A DNA stretch of 64,000 nt, taken from contig NC_135717.1 of the NCBI RefSeq assembly GCF_964656455.1, positions 145,776,308 to 145,840,307 on the forward strand, in the 5' to 3' direction. Both the position numbers and the translations under genes were made by a program. This document shows, piece after piece, positions 12,440-24,964 of this stretch. Below the pieces are notes generated by a model. That model saw only the letters and a list, made by a program, of their open reading frames with translations, made no database searches and had not been told where the DNA came from. The first letter of the stretch is position 1; each line of letters opens with the position of its first letter. The stretch comes from Halichoerus grypus (lineage: Eukaryota; Chordata; Mammalia; Carnivora; Phocidae).

Positions 12440-12795
12440 ATATTAAAATTAGGAGTTTATTTGAGCAAAAAATTGATTTGAATCAGGACGCATCTGATCT
12501 AGCAGAGAGGAGGGAGCTTCAAGGAGCCATACAAAATGAGACTTTTCTAGATAGAAGGGAACAGGAATGAGGAAATTAACTAGGCAAAAAAGTGGGTTGC
12601 TTATTATAAGATTACTTTCCTTTAGGGGCTGGCAGGGCTTTATGGGGGCAGATTACCTGACTAGTGCTGATCAAGTAATTCCTGATTGGTTTAAGATTCC
12701 ATTTCTGGGAGAGTCAAAACATTATTAAGTCAAGTCTCAGTTTGGTAATATGGAGCTTAGCATGAGTGAGTCCATTTTGGACCTGTTGTTTTTAA
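12440..12795 (+). mobile_element. Probable ancient LTR-type repeat
   Basis: Text around tttatttgagcaaaaaattg, gagcttcaaggagccat, ctgattggtttaagattcc and gagtccattttggacctg resembles a dispersed mammalian LTR-like repeat whose name I cannot fix. The open frame at 12298-12570 overlaps it and is best read as repeat-derived. Confidence 0.4.
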
Positions 12796-15700
12796 CAATG
12801 GAAAAAGTATCTTTAAAGGAGTAACTAAATGATTTTGAAGATATAATAGGATGTATAAGTAATCTATAAGTAAAGATGAAGGAGTGGAACATGAAAAGGG
12901 TCAAGAAATATTGGAAGCTATTGCATGTGTTAGAGAAAGGAGTTTGGTTGGGGTCATGTAGCAGATAACGTTGGAAGAAAGATTTGGGTGTTATTGTACC
13001 AAGTCCTCCATTCCAAGCTGAAAAATTATATTTAATTTATTTAGAAACATTCAATGATTTATGTTTCCTATCAGGGGAGTGAAATTGTAAGAACTCTGCT
13101 TTATAAGGATTGGTACAGCCATGATCAGCAGTTTTGACACAACTGAAATGTAACCTGAGGTAGGAGAGTAGGTAGTGGGTGGCTGAAATTGGTTAGGTGA
13201 GGTTATGATGCATTGCTGAAATAGAATATTTGCACAGAGAATTTAAAGAAAGGTTTTCAAGGAGACATAAAGTTAGGAGTCTCTAGGACTTAGATATGGA
13301 AAAGGTCCTAAACTTATTCTGCTAATTTTGATCAGCTCACCAATTGTTCAAAAGAGGAAGCCATTAGAAAAACTGCCTTAAAAAAAAAGAAAAACTGCCT
13401 TACACCTGTCCTACCTGCATCCCCTTTTTATAAAGCTCCTAAATAAAGGTAGTAGCGTATAGATACTCATTTTTGTGCCAACTGTTGCACTTGTGAAAGA
13501 CCTAAATTGAAATTTTTATTAATATTCTCATTTTGTTACATATATATGTTAAACCTGAGCATAGCAACAGCAAATGATCTGTTCCCACATTCTACTATAT
13601 TTTGCAAACACACTTCTTGCAACCTATTAGGAATTTTAATAATTATTAGAAATATATTTGGTAGCATTGATTGGCATGATAGAAAACTGGCAGATAGCCC
13701 TCCAATTTCCAATCTGTAAGGTTTTTTGTTTTGTTTTGTATTTAATCCTATTATTTATAGTGGCTAAGCTTAAGGTGAGTGTTCTTTAGGACCCCTACCT
13801 CCTGGCACAGTAGGACTCCCCTTTCTCACAATGAAGCCTATGGGGTCATAAGTTATGGCTCCATGTTCTACCTTTCCATACTTTGCATACTATTTCTTTG
13901 CTCATTATTTTTGACTCGTAATATTTCACTCACTCTAAAACTTTCAGATAGATACTGAAAGATTTTGCTTTTAAGAGCTGGGAATATACTCTTCTTTCTC
14001 TTGGAATCCCCATTTTTCAAGACCTTTCAAGTCTTTTATTCCATAACTTTTTGTAAGATTAAAGTAGCTTTCGGATTCTTTTATAGAAGTATTATAGCAG
14101 AACAATTGGGAGACTCTTGCACCAGGGTAAAGCACAAAGTCATTGAAATGCCAGTGGCTTGCTAGGTCATGTCATCTTACACTTGCTCCCAGGTTATTGG
14201 GAACTAAACATTTATCTCTTTGACATTAGAACACTAAACTCCCTGAAGCACATTCTTATCAATTTCAACACATTGCCATACATCTTGGTCTTTTATAATT
14301 AGCCCCATTCCTCAGCTGGTAACCCTAGGTTCTGAAATTGAATGAGGCAGAAAAGATCCACATGAATTTATTAAATTATAGAATACTAGTAAATCCTTTC
14401 CTTTTATTGTTTGGGATGAATGTATAATCCAAACCGTATCTGAAGATAATGGCATACGTAGTTAAGATTATTTTGTATTTGTATGGGAATAAATATTTGA
14501 TCCCTTTGTCAAATTCTGTAAAAATAATTGGCTAACAATTATAAATATATTCAAATAGAATACTCATTGAATCATTACTAAGCCAAAAGATTATTTACCC
14601 ATACTTATTCTCTGAATCTTGATTTTTCAATGTTTTATTTAGATGGAAACTGGGACTAGATCCAAGTGTAGATGTACATAAATGTATATAATACTTTATA
14701 AGTGTAGTTCTATATTAAGTGATGCAATTATACTACATTTTCCTTTGAGATATTCTATTTATGCTTATTGTTAGGCCTATAGTGCTTAATATTAAAAAGA
14801 ATTTTTCTCATTCCAATTATGAATCTACCATATCAGTTTTTAAGTTTGATTTACATTTTCAGAGTTATTATATTTATATGTTGATGAATAAGACAAACAA
14901 AACTAAGGATAGTTGCTTTTTTGAATTACCAGTTATACGTTGAAAATAAGTGAAAATGTATGCATGACTGTGACGTAACAGGAAACTGTTACCTTAGATT
15001 TACCATGTGATTGAAACAAAATAACATACATTAAATTATGTACAGACTCTTAACTTTAGATGAAAAACCATTGCCTTCAGAAATATAATTTTCAACATTT
15101 TGAAGTACATGATTCCCTTACATAATGCTTCTATTTCATTTAGTAAACTGTTTTATAAAAATTCAATTGCAAAGCTTTTAATATTTCCAGAGTCTTTTAA
15201 GTTAATATAAGTAGTTATTTGCATAGTGATTATACCTGAGAGAATCACAAGTTTTTCTCTTTTTTTTTTCTTTTTCTCTTATTTTGGCTCAGCAGTGGAT
15301 TGAGAGCAACTGTGATAATTGTTCAATCAGTTAAGACGCCCCCCCCAAAAATTCAGGGGAAATAAAAACCTTTTCGTCTTTTTCTAACCATTGTTCATTT
15401 AGCTGAGAACAATGTGAAGATTGGACTGACAACATATTTACTGTAACAAATCTTAGCATCAGCAATGGTAATATAGGCAGGCGTTATGTGCTTTTTATTG
15501 TGGTGCACATTATGGTATACAACGTCTCCTAGGCAGAATGTGCTTGTCAAAAAAAATTGAGTCTGAGCCTTTAGATAACGGTTTTCAGCTTATAAGAAAT
15601 AAAGAAGATAGAGGAGCAGCTAAGAAAACTCTTCTGTTAGATGTTGAACATCATAGGGCGTAACAAAATGTGGATCATTGCATTTGATAGTTTTGTCCTT

Positions 15701-16075
15701 TTCTTGTTCATTATCAAGCATAATGCTTTATTTAAAAAAAAATCACTGTATAAGAAATTAGGACATCGATTTTTATGGAATTTAAAGTTTGTACATATTC
15801 TCCCGTCTGAAGCACACTGCACTCTTGGGAGGCAGATATAGATAGCTGTGCTCACTTGAGAAATGAATCTGACTTTGGGAGAATAGCAATGCTCTCTCTC
15901 TCCCAAAATATAAAGACTTTATTAAATGTAACAATACTCCTGAGGAACTGCTCAAGGAGCTGAGGAGGGGGGTGAGTTGGAGTGTTAGGGAGCTCAGTGT
16001 GCTAGGGGATAGATTAGTAGAACTATTTATTTGGCATCAGCTATATGAAATTTCACGTCACAGGAATTTTTCAAC
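12796..16075. other. Long unique AT-rich stretch, no gene seen
   Basis: Over 3 kb without a recent insertion. It holds the duplicated 15-mer at 13366-13402 (listed separately), a C8 run at about 15338-15345, and AT-rich sequence. Frames at 13507, 13965, 14761 and 15637 lack any family feature. Confidence 0.5.
13366..13402. repeat. 15 bp direct repeat flanking a bare A tract
   Basis: The sequence agaaaaactgcctta lies at 13366-13380 and again at 13388-13402, with only seven A between. It looks like a TSD around a poly(A)-only insert, or a 22 bp tandem duplication. Confidence 0.85.
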
Positions 16076-16740
16076 CATTTAGTTGGTTTGGCCATCATCT
16101 TTAACAAGTCATTCATTCAATGACTATGAGTGTCAACTATGTACCAGATAGTTTTGAGGTGTAGGGAGAAACCAAGAGTGAATAAAATGTCCCTACCCTC
16201 ATGGAACTGGCAATTTAGTGTCAAACCTTTAACTATTTCTTGAAAATACATATAGAATTTGTCTCATGGTGATACATTTTATAGAGAAAAAGAAAGCTGG
16301 GTAACTAAGTGAAGGGATTAATGAGGCTGGAGGTGGGGGCAGGCCAGGAAGAAAGAAATAATTCAGGTGATTATGAAAAGCTTCTCTAATAAGAGATTTG
16401 AACTGTGTCTGAAACAAGTGAAGAATTAAGCTATGAAGGTCTCTAGAGAGAAGTCTTTTCAGGCAGAGGGCACAGTAATCGTAAAGAATTGTAAAGTAGA
16501 TGTGAGCTTGCCAAACTAGAGAAAGAGCAAAACATGGAGTGGAATGAACCAAAGGGAAAATAATAGGAGACAAATTCAGAAAGGCAGCTGAGCACCTGAT
16601 CCTCAAGGGCTTTGGGAGCCCTTATAAGCACTTTTAGTCTGAGTGACATAGGAAGCCAGTGGAGGCTTTTGCCAGAGGACTGATATGATTTGTTTCCTGT
16701 TTGGTTCTTTTCAAAAGTCTTTATTTCTGATTGTGTGGTG
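16076..16740 (-). mobile_element. L2, minus strand, long fragment
   Basis: Reads as the complement of the L2 3' third: cattcattcaatgactatga, gtaccagatagttttgag, ccctaccctcatggaactgg, then ttcaggcagagggcacagta and gaagccagtggaggctttt. The two open frames here (to 140 aa on the minus strand) lie inside it. Confidence 0.8.
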
Positions 16741-17143
16741 GTGATGGTAGTGGTGGCCCTGAAGCAATAAGAGCCTCTGCGAAAGAGAAAAGAATGGACA
16801 AGGGAAGAGGAGGAAGAAGGGAGGAAGGAAGAAATAAAGGAAAGGAGGAGGGAAGGCAGGAACACCGGTACATTTACTTGGCTGAGTATTATTTTTCCAT
16901 CACAACATTATTAGTTCTATGAGAATAAATGGAATACAGTCCTAGTGTGAAAGATTAAGGAGAATCTCGTGAACGTTTCATTGAAATGTATGGTGATCAT
17001 TACAAGAAGGGATGTGAAGAATGACAGAATGACAGCCTGCCTGGAAGACTTCATAAAAAAGTGTTTGAGATAGTTCTTAAAGGAAAAATAGGGATTTGTC
17101 CGGCAAGAATGGAGAGTATAGTTCTTAATTCTGATGAAAAAAA
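16741..17143. other. Unique, with a short purine-rich patch
   Basis: GGAA/GGAG-rich on the plus strand at about 16798-16860. Otherwise nothing recognised. Confidence 0.5.
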
Positions 17144-17154
17144 ATATAATCAGG

Positions 17155-17352
17155 GGGCGCCTGGGTGGCTCAGTCATTAAGCGTCTGCCTTCGGCTCAGG
17201 TCATGATCCCAGGGTCCTGGGATCGAGCCCCGCGTCAGGCTCCCTGTTCGGCGGGAAGCCTGCTTCTCCCTTTCCCACTCCCCCTGCTTGTGTTCCCTCT
17301 CTTGCTGTGTCTCTCTCTGTCAAATAAATAAATAAAATCTTTAAAAATATAT
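17155..17352 (+). mobile_element. Can-SINE, plus strand
   Basis: Near-consensus head, body and AATAAA-rich tail. TSD atataatcagg at 17144-17154 and 17353-17363. Confidence 0.95.
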
Positions 17353-17363
17353 ATATAATCAGG

Positions 17364-18879
17364 AGGTACTGCAATAGAATAAAGAGAGTAAAATACAATA
17401 AATCAGGACAAATTCAGGAACCCATCAGTGTAGTGATGGCTTCAACCTTAGGCCTGTCAGTGAGTGGCCTTCCTCATTTACACATCTCTACTGGTCTCTT
17501 AGTATTATACTAGAAAGATGCCCTGAAGAGAACCTAGCATCAGGATAAAAATTATTCAATTCATTAAATTTTATTACTATTTCATGATTGTTTTAGTAAG
17601 ACTCAGATCCCCATTTTTTCAGATTATGTAAAATAGGCAAAAATTATTCTGAAACAAGCTATTTATAAATGCCAATTATCACAAACTTTGTTCAAGATCC
17701 TACTTGATCTTGAATAGAGATGTATGACCTCTCTACTCAATACTTTTTAATTTAAAAGAGTAATGATTTGTATACGCTGCTTTTCTTGTGAACTAAGGTA
17801 ATTGAAATGCCAAGAGAGGGTGACCCTTTCTTCCATAGTAATTGTTGATGTAAGTTTATTAACTATTTGATCATATTCATTTTGAAAGTACTAATTGGTA
17901 TTTAAAATTAGAGTACAGATTCTTAATGATGTTTTATATAAACTATACAATCTATTTTCTTCAATTTTTACTTAGAAAAAGACACTACCACTAAATAGGA
18001 CTTATATAAATTGCCAAGAAATTTATTATTTCTCCTAGTCATTGAGCTCTTCAATAAAAGAAACATTCAGAATCATTTTGAAAGCAGCCTTGAAGCTTTC
18101 ATTTTTGAGCTAGGAAAAAAAAATAGGTTTGATTTTTTTTTTATTTTTAGTTCTAGATAATAGTATAATATTGAAAGAAATGTCAAATAAATGCCACTGC
18201 AGAAATTGGGCTTGTCATTCTCCTAATAGTTCAGAAAATAAGACCATCATGATTACTTTCACTACTGTAACAACAGACTTGAAGGGACCAAAATGGGTAT
18301 AGAAAAAACTCCAAATCCTATTCTCATACACTTTTGAATTCCCAGAAATTTAATTTCATTTTTGAATAAGAAGAATATATCAATGTATAACATGTACATA
18401 TTCTTTTTACCTAAGGAACAAAAATCAGTAATGTGATTTTTTTTTCTCTAGATACCCAGACAAAGAGCATCAGCAGAATATGTAACTGTTTTTCTTTTTT
18501 TCAAAAGCAAGTGATTAAAGTAATTGAATAGCATCTATAATAACTACCACTTATTGGAAATACTAAAAATTTAAAACATTTTAGCATTTTGTTAAAAATA
18601 ATTATAATCTGTAAACTTTACTGTAAGTGAAATGTAGTACGTGTAATTTACATAACAGTTCAGAAAATGACACCTTAAAATATCTCATGTCATATCTAAA
18701 AAATACATATATGTACCTGTGTGTATGTGCATGTGTAACCAAAACTAGAGGGAGAAAATAAAAAATTTTAAAGGCCAACCAACTACAAAAGCATATGCAA
18801 AATATCTGACAGTATTTCAGCTTTATTAAGATGGAATCTCATATGCATCACACATACACAAAAGGTAAGCACCAAAAAA
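17364..18879. other. Unique AT-rich sequence
   Basis: No recognisable element or exon. Confidence 0.5.
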
Positions 18880-19310
18880 ACAATTGGGCAAAAACCTTGA
18901 GCACAAAATCACATGTCAAAGAAACATATGAGAATACCATAAATGTCGTTAATGAAGAAAGAAGTATAAAGTAAAATAATGACATATTTTTCAACCTTCA
19001 AATTGTCAAAGATCATTTAAAATGATAAAACAAATATTTGAGTAAGGCATTGTCAAAAACCGTTACTCAAAATTTGGAAAAATTCAGAAGATCAACTTGA
19101 AGTCTTAAAAATGTTTATACTATTTACTTAGAACTCTTACTTAACAACATTTAAGAAAATAGTCAATGATGTGAGAGGTACATAAACACATATATAATGC
19201 TTATTGTTGTGTACTTTATAATAGCAAAAAATAGAAACTAATCAAATTGTCTAAAAGTAGGAGGATGATTGATTAAAATATAGCAGTATATCTCTACAGT
19301 GTAGGAAACC
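18880..19310 (+). mobile_element. Ancient L1 (L1M type) ORF2 3' region
   Basis: Degraded text in the order of the L1 ORF2 3' end: gggcaaaaaccttgagcaca, then accataaatg, later tttataatagcaaaaaatag and taaaatatagcagtatatc. No frame survives. Confidence 0.6.
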
Positions 19311-20960
19311 CATAATCCTTCCTACTGTAGGCAGATATAAACATATTAAACTTTAATGAAATATTTAAATAGCAAAGACAAAAATGGAAAATAGATAAAT
19401 CAATAGATACAGTAGCCTTTGACTAGCCATCCCTGGGTTCTAGAGATGAGGTTCCAACCCCAGGTCCTCTACCCCTGGCTGCCTAGCCGTGGGGCAGCTT
19501 CCCTAAGCATTGAGAGATCAAGCCGCTAGTGATATACCCAGCAAGTGACTCTTGGAATCAATTTCTTTGTAAACCTTGCAGCCAGATAAATCTAGTGTCT
19601 GTTATTCTTAATGACGGTGATGTAGATCACTCTGTCATCTTCTCTTTACTATATAATAATCATTTAGTTTTCCACTTCTGCCAAAACTATAAAACTTGGG
19701 AAAGACCCAGTAAAGCTTGGCCTGGCTTTTTCTGCTGCTCAACCTGGAATTGAAGTTTCCTGAGCAAGTCTCAAGGTTATGTAAGTCTGAGTAACCTGAA
19801 TGCACTGGGTTGTGTATTGTGTTCTGATATTACTTTTAATGAGGGCAGGGCCTAAGATCACAGTTCCATGGTTTTCCCTGAAGGGTAGGGGCATTTCCAT
19901 TCTCAGTCATCCTGGAGAAGGCAAGACCTCAACAGGGACAAACTTTGAACTAGTTGGTAGGTGGTGGGGCTGGGGCCAATGAGCCATTTCTTATTGTGAA
20001 TCATGTTCGGATCATTTCTGGTGGTAGTGATGGAGGGAAGGAGTTGTGGAAAATAATTTCAATGTTCTGATTCAGTCTGTATGCCTCAAGTGGAACCCAG
20101 AATCTGTTTGTATCAAGTCCTCCTCCCCATCATCCCTCACTCCATGATTCTGATGAAGATAGCCTGTGTACTATGTTTTAAGAGATACAAAACTTAAAGA
20201 ATAGAAAATCTAGCATATAAAATCAAACACAATTGTACAATTAAAATAGCTTTTAAAAAGGTATTATTTTGTCATGTTCAGAAATGTCTACCTTGTTTCC
20301 CCTGCCAAAATTATATGTTAAAACTTGCTAGAGATCTATCTAATAAAAAAACTGTAAGACTGCACTCTTTGACTTGAAATACCTGCCATGCCATTTCATA
20401 AATGTGGCTAAGGTGGTGAAGTCCTTGCTCAAATTCGTTTAGGGTCCTCATTACCAGTCTGGCTTTGGGGAAAACAGAATACGCTGAAATGAAATCCGTT
20501 GCCTTTTGTTCTAATCTTAGGTAGAAGAAGTGAAACAAGTCTCTGGACTTTTTCTCAATTAAAAAGTGAGCAAGTAATGTCAGTAGTGCCCAGGATGAAG
20601 AAGGTTGTCCACAGACATATCATTTTTCATATTTACAGTTCATACTTCATCACAATCTGGTTCAAAAATAAGATGTAATGATCCCACTATGTAATATACA
20701 GGGGCAGTCTTCAATTTGACTAGCAATTAATTGTAAAGTTAGTTTTCCCTTGATAAATGGCAGCTAGTAATTATGTATTACTTTATGTCGTCAAATGCAT
20801 ATAAGCAATTTTAAAGTAAAAGAAATGTATCACTTTTTCAACAATGATAAATATCACAGAAACAATTATCCTTTCTTGCAAATATTTAACCTTTTTTGAC
20901 CATATATCATGGAAATAAAAATATTCCCAAAGTAATTATTTACTTCAAATTAAAAAAAAA
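19311..20960. other. Unique sequence, mildly GC-richer at 19.4-20.1 kb
   Basis: 19420-20060 is less AT-rich than its surroundings and contains a TATAAA (about 19690). It could be a degraded LTR or a unique conserved block. No coding frame is convincing. Confidence 0.4.
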
Positions 20961-21010
20961 TGACAACAAACTTTTTATTTATTTATTTATTTATTGACAA
21001 CAAACTTTTT
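20961..21010. repeat. 16 bp direct repeat flanking an ATTT tract
   Basis: The sequence tgacaacaaacttttt lies at 20961-20976 and 20995-21010, separated by 18 bp of atttatttatttatttat. This looks like a TSD around a SINE-tail-like remnant, or a tandem duplication. Confidence 0.85.
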
Positions 21011-21784
21011 AGAGAGGAGATCAAACCCTTAGGTTTATTGCATTAAAATTTGTACTGTATTCTGGAAAACAGAGATGGGTCATAATATATTTTGGAACTC
21101 GTATTGCAGCCCCATCTTACTTCAATTACTTAAAAACCACCCCCTCAGAAGAAACTTCTCATTAAAGGGCAGATCCAGGTGGTCATTTTTGTATTACATG
21201 ATACTCCACTTACCCCTGACAGGGGATGATGAGTCCATGATAGAACTATGTCTTAGAGAATAAAGGATGTATTGTATTTTCCCCTTGGGAATTTCAGGAA
21301 GAAAATGGGGTTACTCTGTATGTTGTTGCTTGTGGGCTCTAAAGTTGAAAATGTAGAATTGGACTTGAATTTAGCCAAGGCAAACCCAATTATGGGAAAT
21401 AGAGACTATGAGTAAGCAGAATAGACCAGCCATCAGAGAAGGTAAGGGAGATAGAGAGAAGAAAAAAAGCTAGTGAGCCAGGAAAGGGGGCAGGGCAGGG
21501 AGAGAGAGGGGAGGAGGTGGAGAGAGAGTAGGGGAGAGGGAGTGAGAAAAAGAGAGAAAGAGAGTCAGAGAGAACCCAGGGCTGGCTTGCTGGCATCATG
21601 GAAATGGGATCTGTTTAATTGCACAGGAACCCCTACACAGAAGGGCCCTGACTTGGTTTAATGTTCTGCTCTTATCCGCTTGAAATTGTTCATTGTTTTT
21701 GAACAAACCATCCTGCCTTTTTATTTTGTGCTGTACTTTGCAAATTATGTACCTGATCCTGCCTGATCCTTTGCCATTTCTTCT
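21011..21784. other. Unique sequence with a GA-rich patch
   Basis: 21433-21573 is a purine-rich (GA/GGA) imperfect repeat. Open frames across it on both strands are low-complexity artefacts. Confidence 0.6.
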
Positions 21785-21853
21785 CAATAGAGTAGCCAGG
21801 GTAGTTTTTTAAGCTATAAGTCAATTCATACGTTCCCTTACATGAAACTATTT

Positions 21854-22036
21854 TCTTTTCTTTTTGTTATTTTATTTTTTTAAGATTTTATTTATTTGAC
21901 AGAGAGAGAGACAGTGAGAGAGAGAGCATGAGCAGGGGGTGGGGAGAGAGGGAGAAGCAGGCTCCATCTCAGGACCCTGAGATCATGACCTGAGCCGAAG
22001 GCAGATGCCCAATGACTGAGCCACCCAGGTGCCCCA
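21854..22036 (-). mobile_element. Can-SINE, minus strand, inserted in another SINE's tail
   Basis: Tail at about 21870, head complement ending at 22036. Lacks about 30 bp of the body (gcaggctccatctcagga joins parts normally apart). It sits within the poly(T) tail of the SINE to its right. Confidence 0.9.
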
Positions 22037-22230
22037 CTTTTTTTTTTTTTTTAAGATTTTATTTATTTATTTGAGAGAGAGAGAGAGAGAGCCTGAGCGG
22101 GGTGAGGGACAGAGGGGGAAGCAGACTCCCTGCTGAGCAGGGAGCCCGATGTGGGGCTCTATCCCAGGACCCTGGAATCATGACCCGAGCTGAAGGCAGA
22201 CGCTTCACCGACTGAGCCACCCGGGCACCC
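22037..22230 (-). mobile_element. Can-SINE, minus strand, host of the nested pair
   Basis: The outer TSD acatgaaactattt (21840-21853 and 22231-22244) brackets both SINEs, so this copy inserted first and the other entered its tail. Confidence 0.92.
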
Positions 22231-22751
22231 ACATGAAACTATTTCCTACATGCCATCCCCCCTGAACATTTACAATACAATCCATGCTCCTGACTTTTGC
22301 CTTGGAGACCCTACATTATTTGGCTTCTGCCTCACTGGCCCTCTGCCCTGCTGCTCTCCTTTTCACTCTTGCCATGATGGTGTACTTCATGCTCTTCCTA
22401 TAAGCTCAACTCCTTTTCTGGGTCTCTGTTCATTCTGATCTTCAGCCTAGAAAGCCTTTCCTTCAGCTCTCTTCATACCTGACTTTTTAAAATAATTCTG
22501 GTCTCCCACATTCCCTCATTAGTGAGGCATCCACGGAGCAATGCCTTTTAGTAACTGTCTGCTGAATTTGCTTCATTATGTACATTCATTTGTTATTCTG
22601 TTTATTTGGTTTTGGTATGTCTTCTCAGCCAGGCTGCTCTACCTCCACTCCACCCAGTATCATCAAAACGAGGGCAGGGATGACATTTACTGGTTTGCAG
22701 TTGTGGCCCCATACCGAGCCCAGTTCGTGGAATATGGCAATTGCTCCCATT

Positions 22752-22826
22752 TTTTTTTTCTTTTTTTTCTTTTTTTCTTTTCTTTTATTATGTTATGTTA
22801 ATCACCATACATTACATCATTAGTTT
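22752..22826 (-). mobile_element. Extremely 5'-truncated L1 3' end, minus strand
   Basis: An impure poly(T), then ttatgttatgttaatcacca, the complement of the L1 3' terminus. Only about 35 bp of L1 remain besides the tail. TSD ttgctcccattt (22741-22752) against ttgctcacattt (22827-22838). Confidence 0.88.
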
Positions 22827-22838
22827 TTGCTCACATTT

Positions 22839-23565
22839 ATTTCTTGAAAAGAGAATGAAAGAAATTCAAAGTCCTAGAGAGGGGGAAAATAATTTTGACT
22901 CACTTCAGTGCCCAGAGTGTTTGTGAATATTTACCCCAATAAAAGTACTGGAGAATTATTCATTTGGTCAAAAGGTTAAGAGAAAAGCTAAAAAACGGGG
23001 AATAGATACTAATCGTCCTATCTAATCTAGAGATACAGTTTATCGATAGACAATATAGTTAAGAAATTATAATTCTGATATCATTTATGTAAGATTATCA
23101 GAAAAGTTTATTTTGCTTGATCAGAGACTGTTTTTTTCTTTTACTATGTGTGAACATCTGGGAGCAATATAAATCAGAGATAGTGCACAAGTGTTTATGC
23201 TTTGGGTATTTTCTCATGATGAGTAATCTATTGTTACTTTTATGTACACACTTGTGCAATGATAAAATGTGATTCAAAATATAGTAATGTTCCAAGAATG
23301 TGTCATTAATAACATACTCTCTCATGTCATCAGCATATTTTCACTGAGCTGGCCACACCTCAAAAAGAGTAGATGTTAAAATGTGTTCTGAAACTCTTAT
23401 GTTCAGCATTTTCTGTGACAACACATTAAACTAGCACTTTTCAACTGGGGTGTCACAAAACTCAAATGGACTGCATGAACAGACATACCTCCTATGAATG
23501 TCTCCTTTTTTCCTGGAGTTTGCATTAATCAATAGATGTAAGAGAGGGAGAAGAAAAGCTAATAT
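22839..23565. other. Unique sequence
   Basis: Nothing recognised. Confidence 0.5.
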
Positions 23566-23580
23566 CAAATAATAGCTAAC

Positions 23581-23758
23581 CTGGGGCACCCGGGTGGCTC
23601 AGTCGTTAAGCATCTGCCTTCGGCTCCGGTCATGATCCCAGGGTCCTGGGATCAAGCCCCGCATCTCAAAGGGGATCCTGCTTCTCCCTCTCCCTCTGTG
23701 CTCACTCTCTGTCAAGTGAATAAATAAAATCTTAAAAAAAAAAAACAAAGACAAAAAA
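23581..23758 (+). mobile_element. Can-SINE, plus strand, shortened body
   Basis: TSD caaataatagctaac at 23566-23580 and 23759-23773. Part of the mid body is replaced (gcatctcaaaggggatcc). Confidence 0.95.
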
Positions 23759-23773
23759 CAAATAATAGCTAAC

Positions 23774-24060
23774 GTATATGCAGTGCTTCCTATGTACTTT
23801 ACATATATTCAATCTCACACTAACCCAAGGGGTCACTTCTCTATCTCCATTATATAGAGTGCAATGTGCTAGGGCTCAGTAAATGTCATATAAATCTTTA
23901 CAACTTTATAAAAGAGCTAATATTCTTCCCATAAGTAGGAAAAATTAAGTAAAGGATGGTCAAGAATTTTTGAAATATGCATAACTCATTTGTGGAAAAA
24001 CAAAGATTGTAATCCAAATCTGTGTGACTCCAACACTGAGTTCTGCTATATCATAAATGA
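23774..24060 (-). mobile_element. MIR fragment(s), minus strand
   Basis: gcagtgcttcctatgtactt and later ccaaatctgtgtgactccaa fit the complement of MIR; there may be two adjoining copies split near 23885. Confidence 0.6.
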
Positions 24061-24394
24061 TTCTTGGAAAGAATTTTCAGACCAAGTTTTTCAAATTTAG
24101 ATATTATCAGTGGGAGTTAATTGATTCTATTAGCTTTTCCAATACTGTCTATTTTGTGTGTTCTTTATGACTCTCAACATCAAATTCCCTGTTATGGACA
24201 ATTGCTGATCTGGGTCAAGGCATCTTCCTTAATATTACCTCCTTCTCTGTCATTATCACTCAAAGCAGTTCCTCTCTCTTCAGGCCAAGTCTATCACTGT
24301 CCATATCTCTGTTAGCTATGATGCCTATCCTTAACCTTTTCTTTTAATTCTTCTTTTCTTGAAGTAGCTGAAAATTTAGTTTCTCTCTGTACCA

Positions 24395-24450
24395 GTTTCT
24401 AGAGCTGCCATAACAAATAATTATAAACAGGATGGCTTAAATGAACAAAA
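24395..24450 (-). mobile_element. MLT1-type LTR edge fragment
   Basis: agctgccataacaaataatt and ggatggcttaaatgaacaaa match the complement of the MLT1 3' end. The rest is lost. Confidence 0.55.
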
Positions 24451-24769
24451 CTCTGGTGAAAGGAAATGATTCTAATTGTTTTTCAATTTCTCTCTTTCCA
24501 AAATAAATATATTTCTGATATTATTTCTACTTCTAGGAAGTAGAAAACTTGTTTCCAAGGGTGAAAATGGTAACCTTAAGAAAATATTACCACCAAAAAG
24601 CTTCCAAAAACATATATAACAGATATGTATAATTACTAATAAAATGCATGCGTTCTATGAGTTTCTCACAAAGTTTTCCAACATGATTAATATTCCGAGT
24701 CCTAAATATGCCTAAAATAGATAACTAGCTTTAATCCTTATAATTCAATAGGTTTTAAATTTTAGTATT

Positions 24770-24964
24770 GGGCGCCTGGGTGGCTCAGTTGGTTAAGCGA
24801 CTGCCTTCGGCTCAGGTCATGATCCTGGAGTCCTGGGATCGAGTCCCGCATCGGGCTCCCTGCTTGGCAGGGAGTCTGCTTCTCCCTCCGACCCTCCTCC
24901 CTCTCATGCTCTCTGTCTCTCATTCTCTCTCTCTCTCTCAAATAAATAAATAAAATCTTAAAAA
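24770..24964 (+). mobile_element. Can-SINE, plus strand, second subfamily
   Basis: Carries the variant body gatcctggagtcctggga, gagtcccgcatcgggctc and ccctccgaccctcctccct. TSD aaattttagtatt (24757-24769) against aaatttttagtatt (24965-24978). Confidence 0.95.

Larger units (their letters stand above)
21785..22845 (+). mobile_element. L2 with inserted SINE pair and L1 tail
   Basis: L2 3' third text runs 21785-21839, resumes at 22245 (acatgccatccccc, then ccttggagaccctacatt, ctttgccatgatgg-like blocks, cgagggcagggatgac) and reaches its end near 22840. The SINE pair and a short L1 3' end interrupt it. Confidence 0.75.

Noticed and set aside
12298..12570. 90-codon frame with Lys/Arg/Glu-rich composition
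   Set aside because: It runs into a probable dispersed repeat and shows no conserved domain or splice context.
16229..16865. Overlapping minus-strand frames of 125 and 140 codons
   Set aside because: They lie in an antisense L2 fragment and a GGAA-rich patch.
21390..21661. Frames over the GA-rich patch
   Set aside because: Low-complexity Ser/Pro/Leu or Arg/Glu sequence without any motif.
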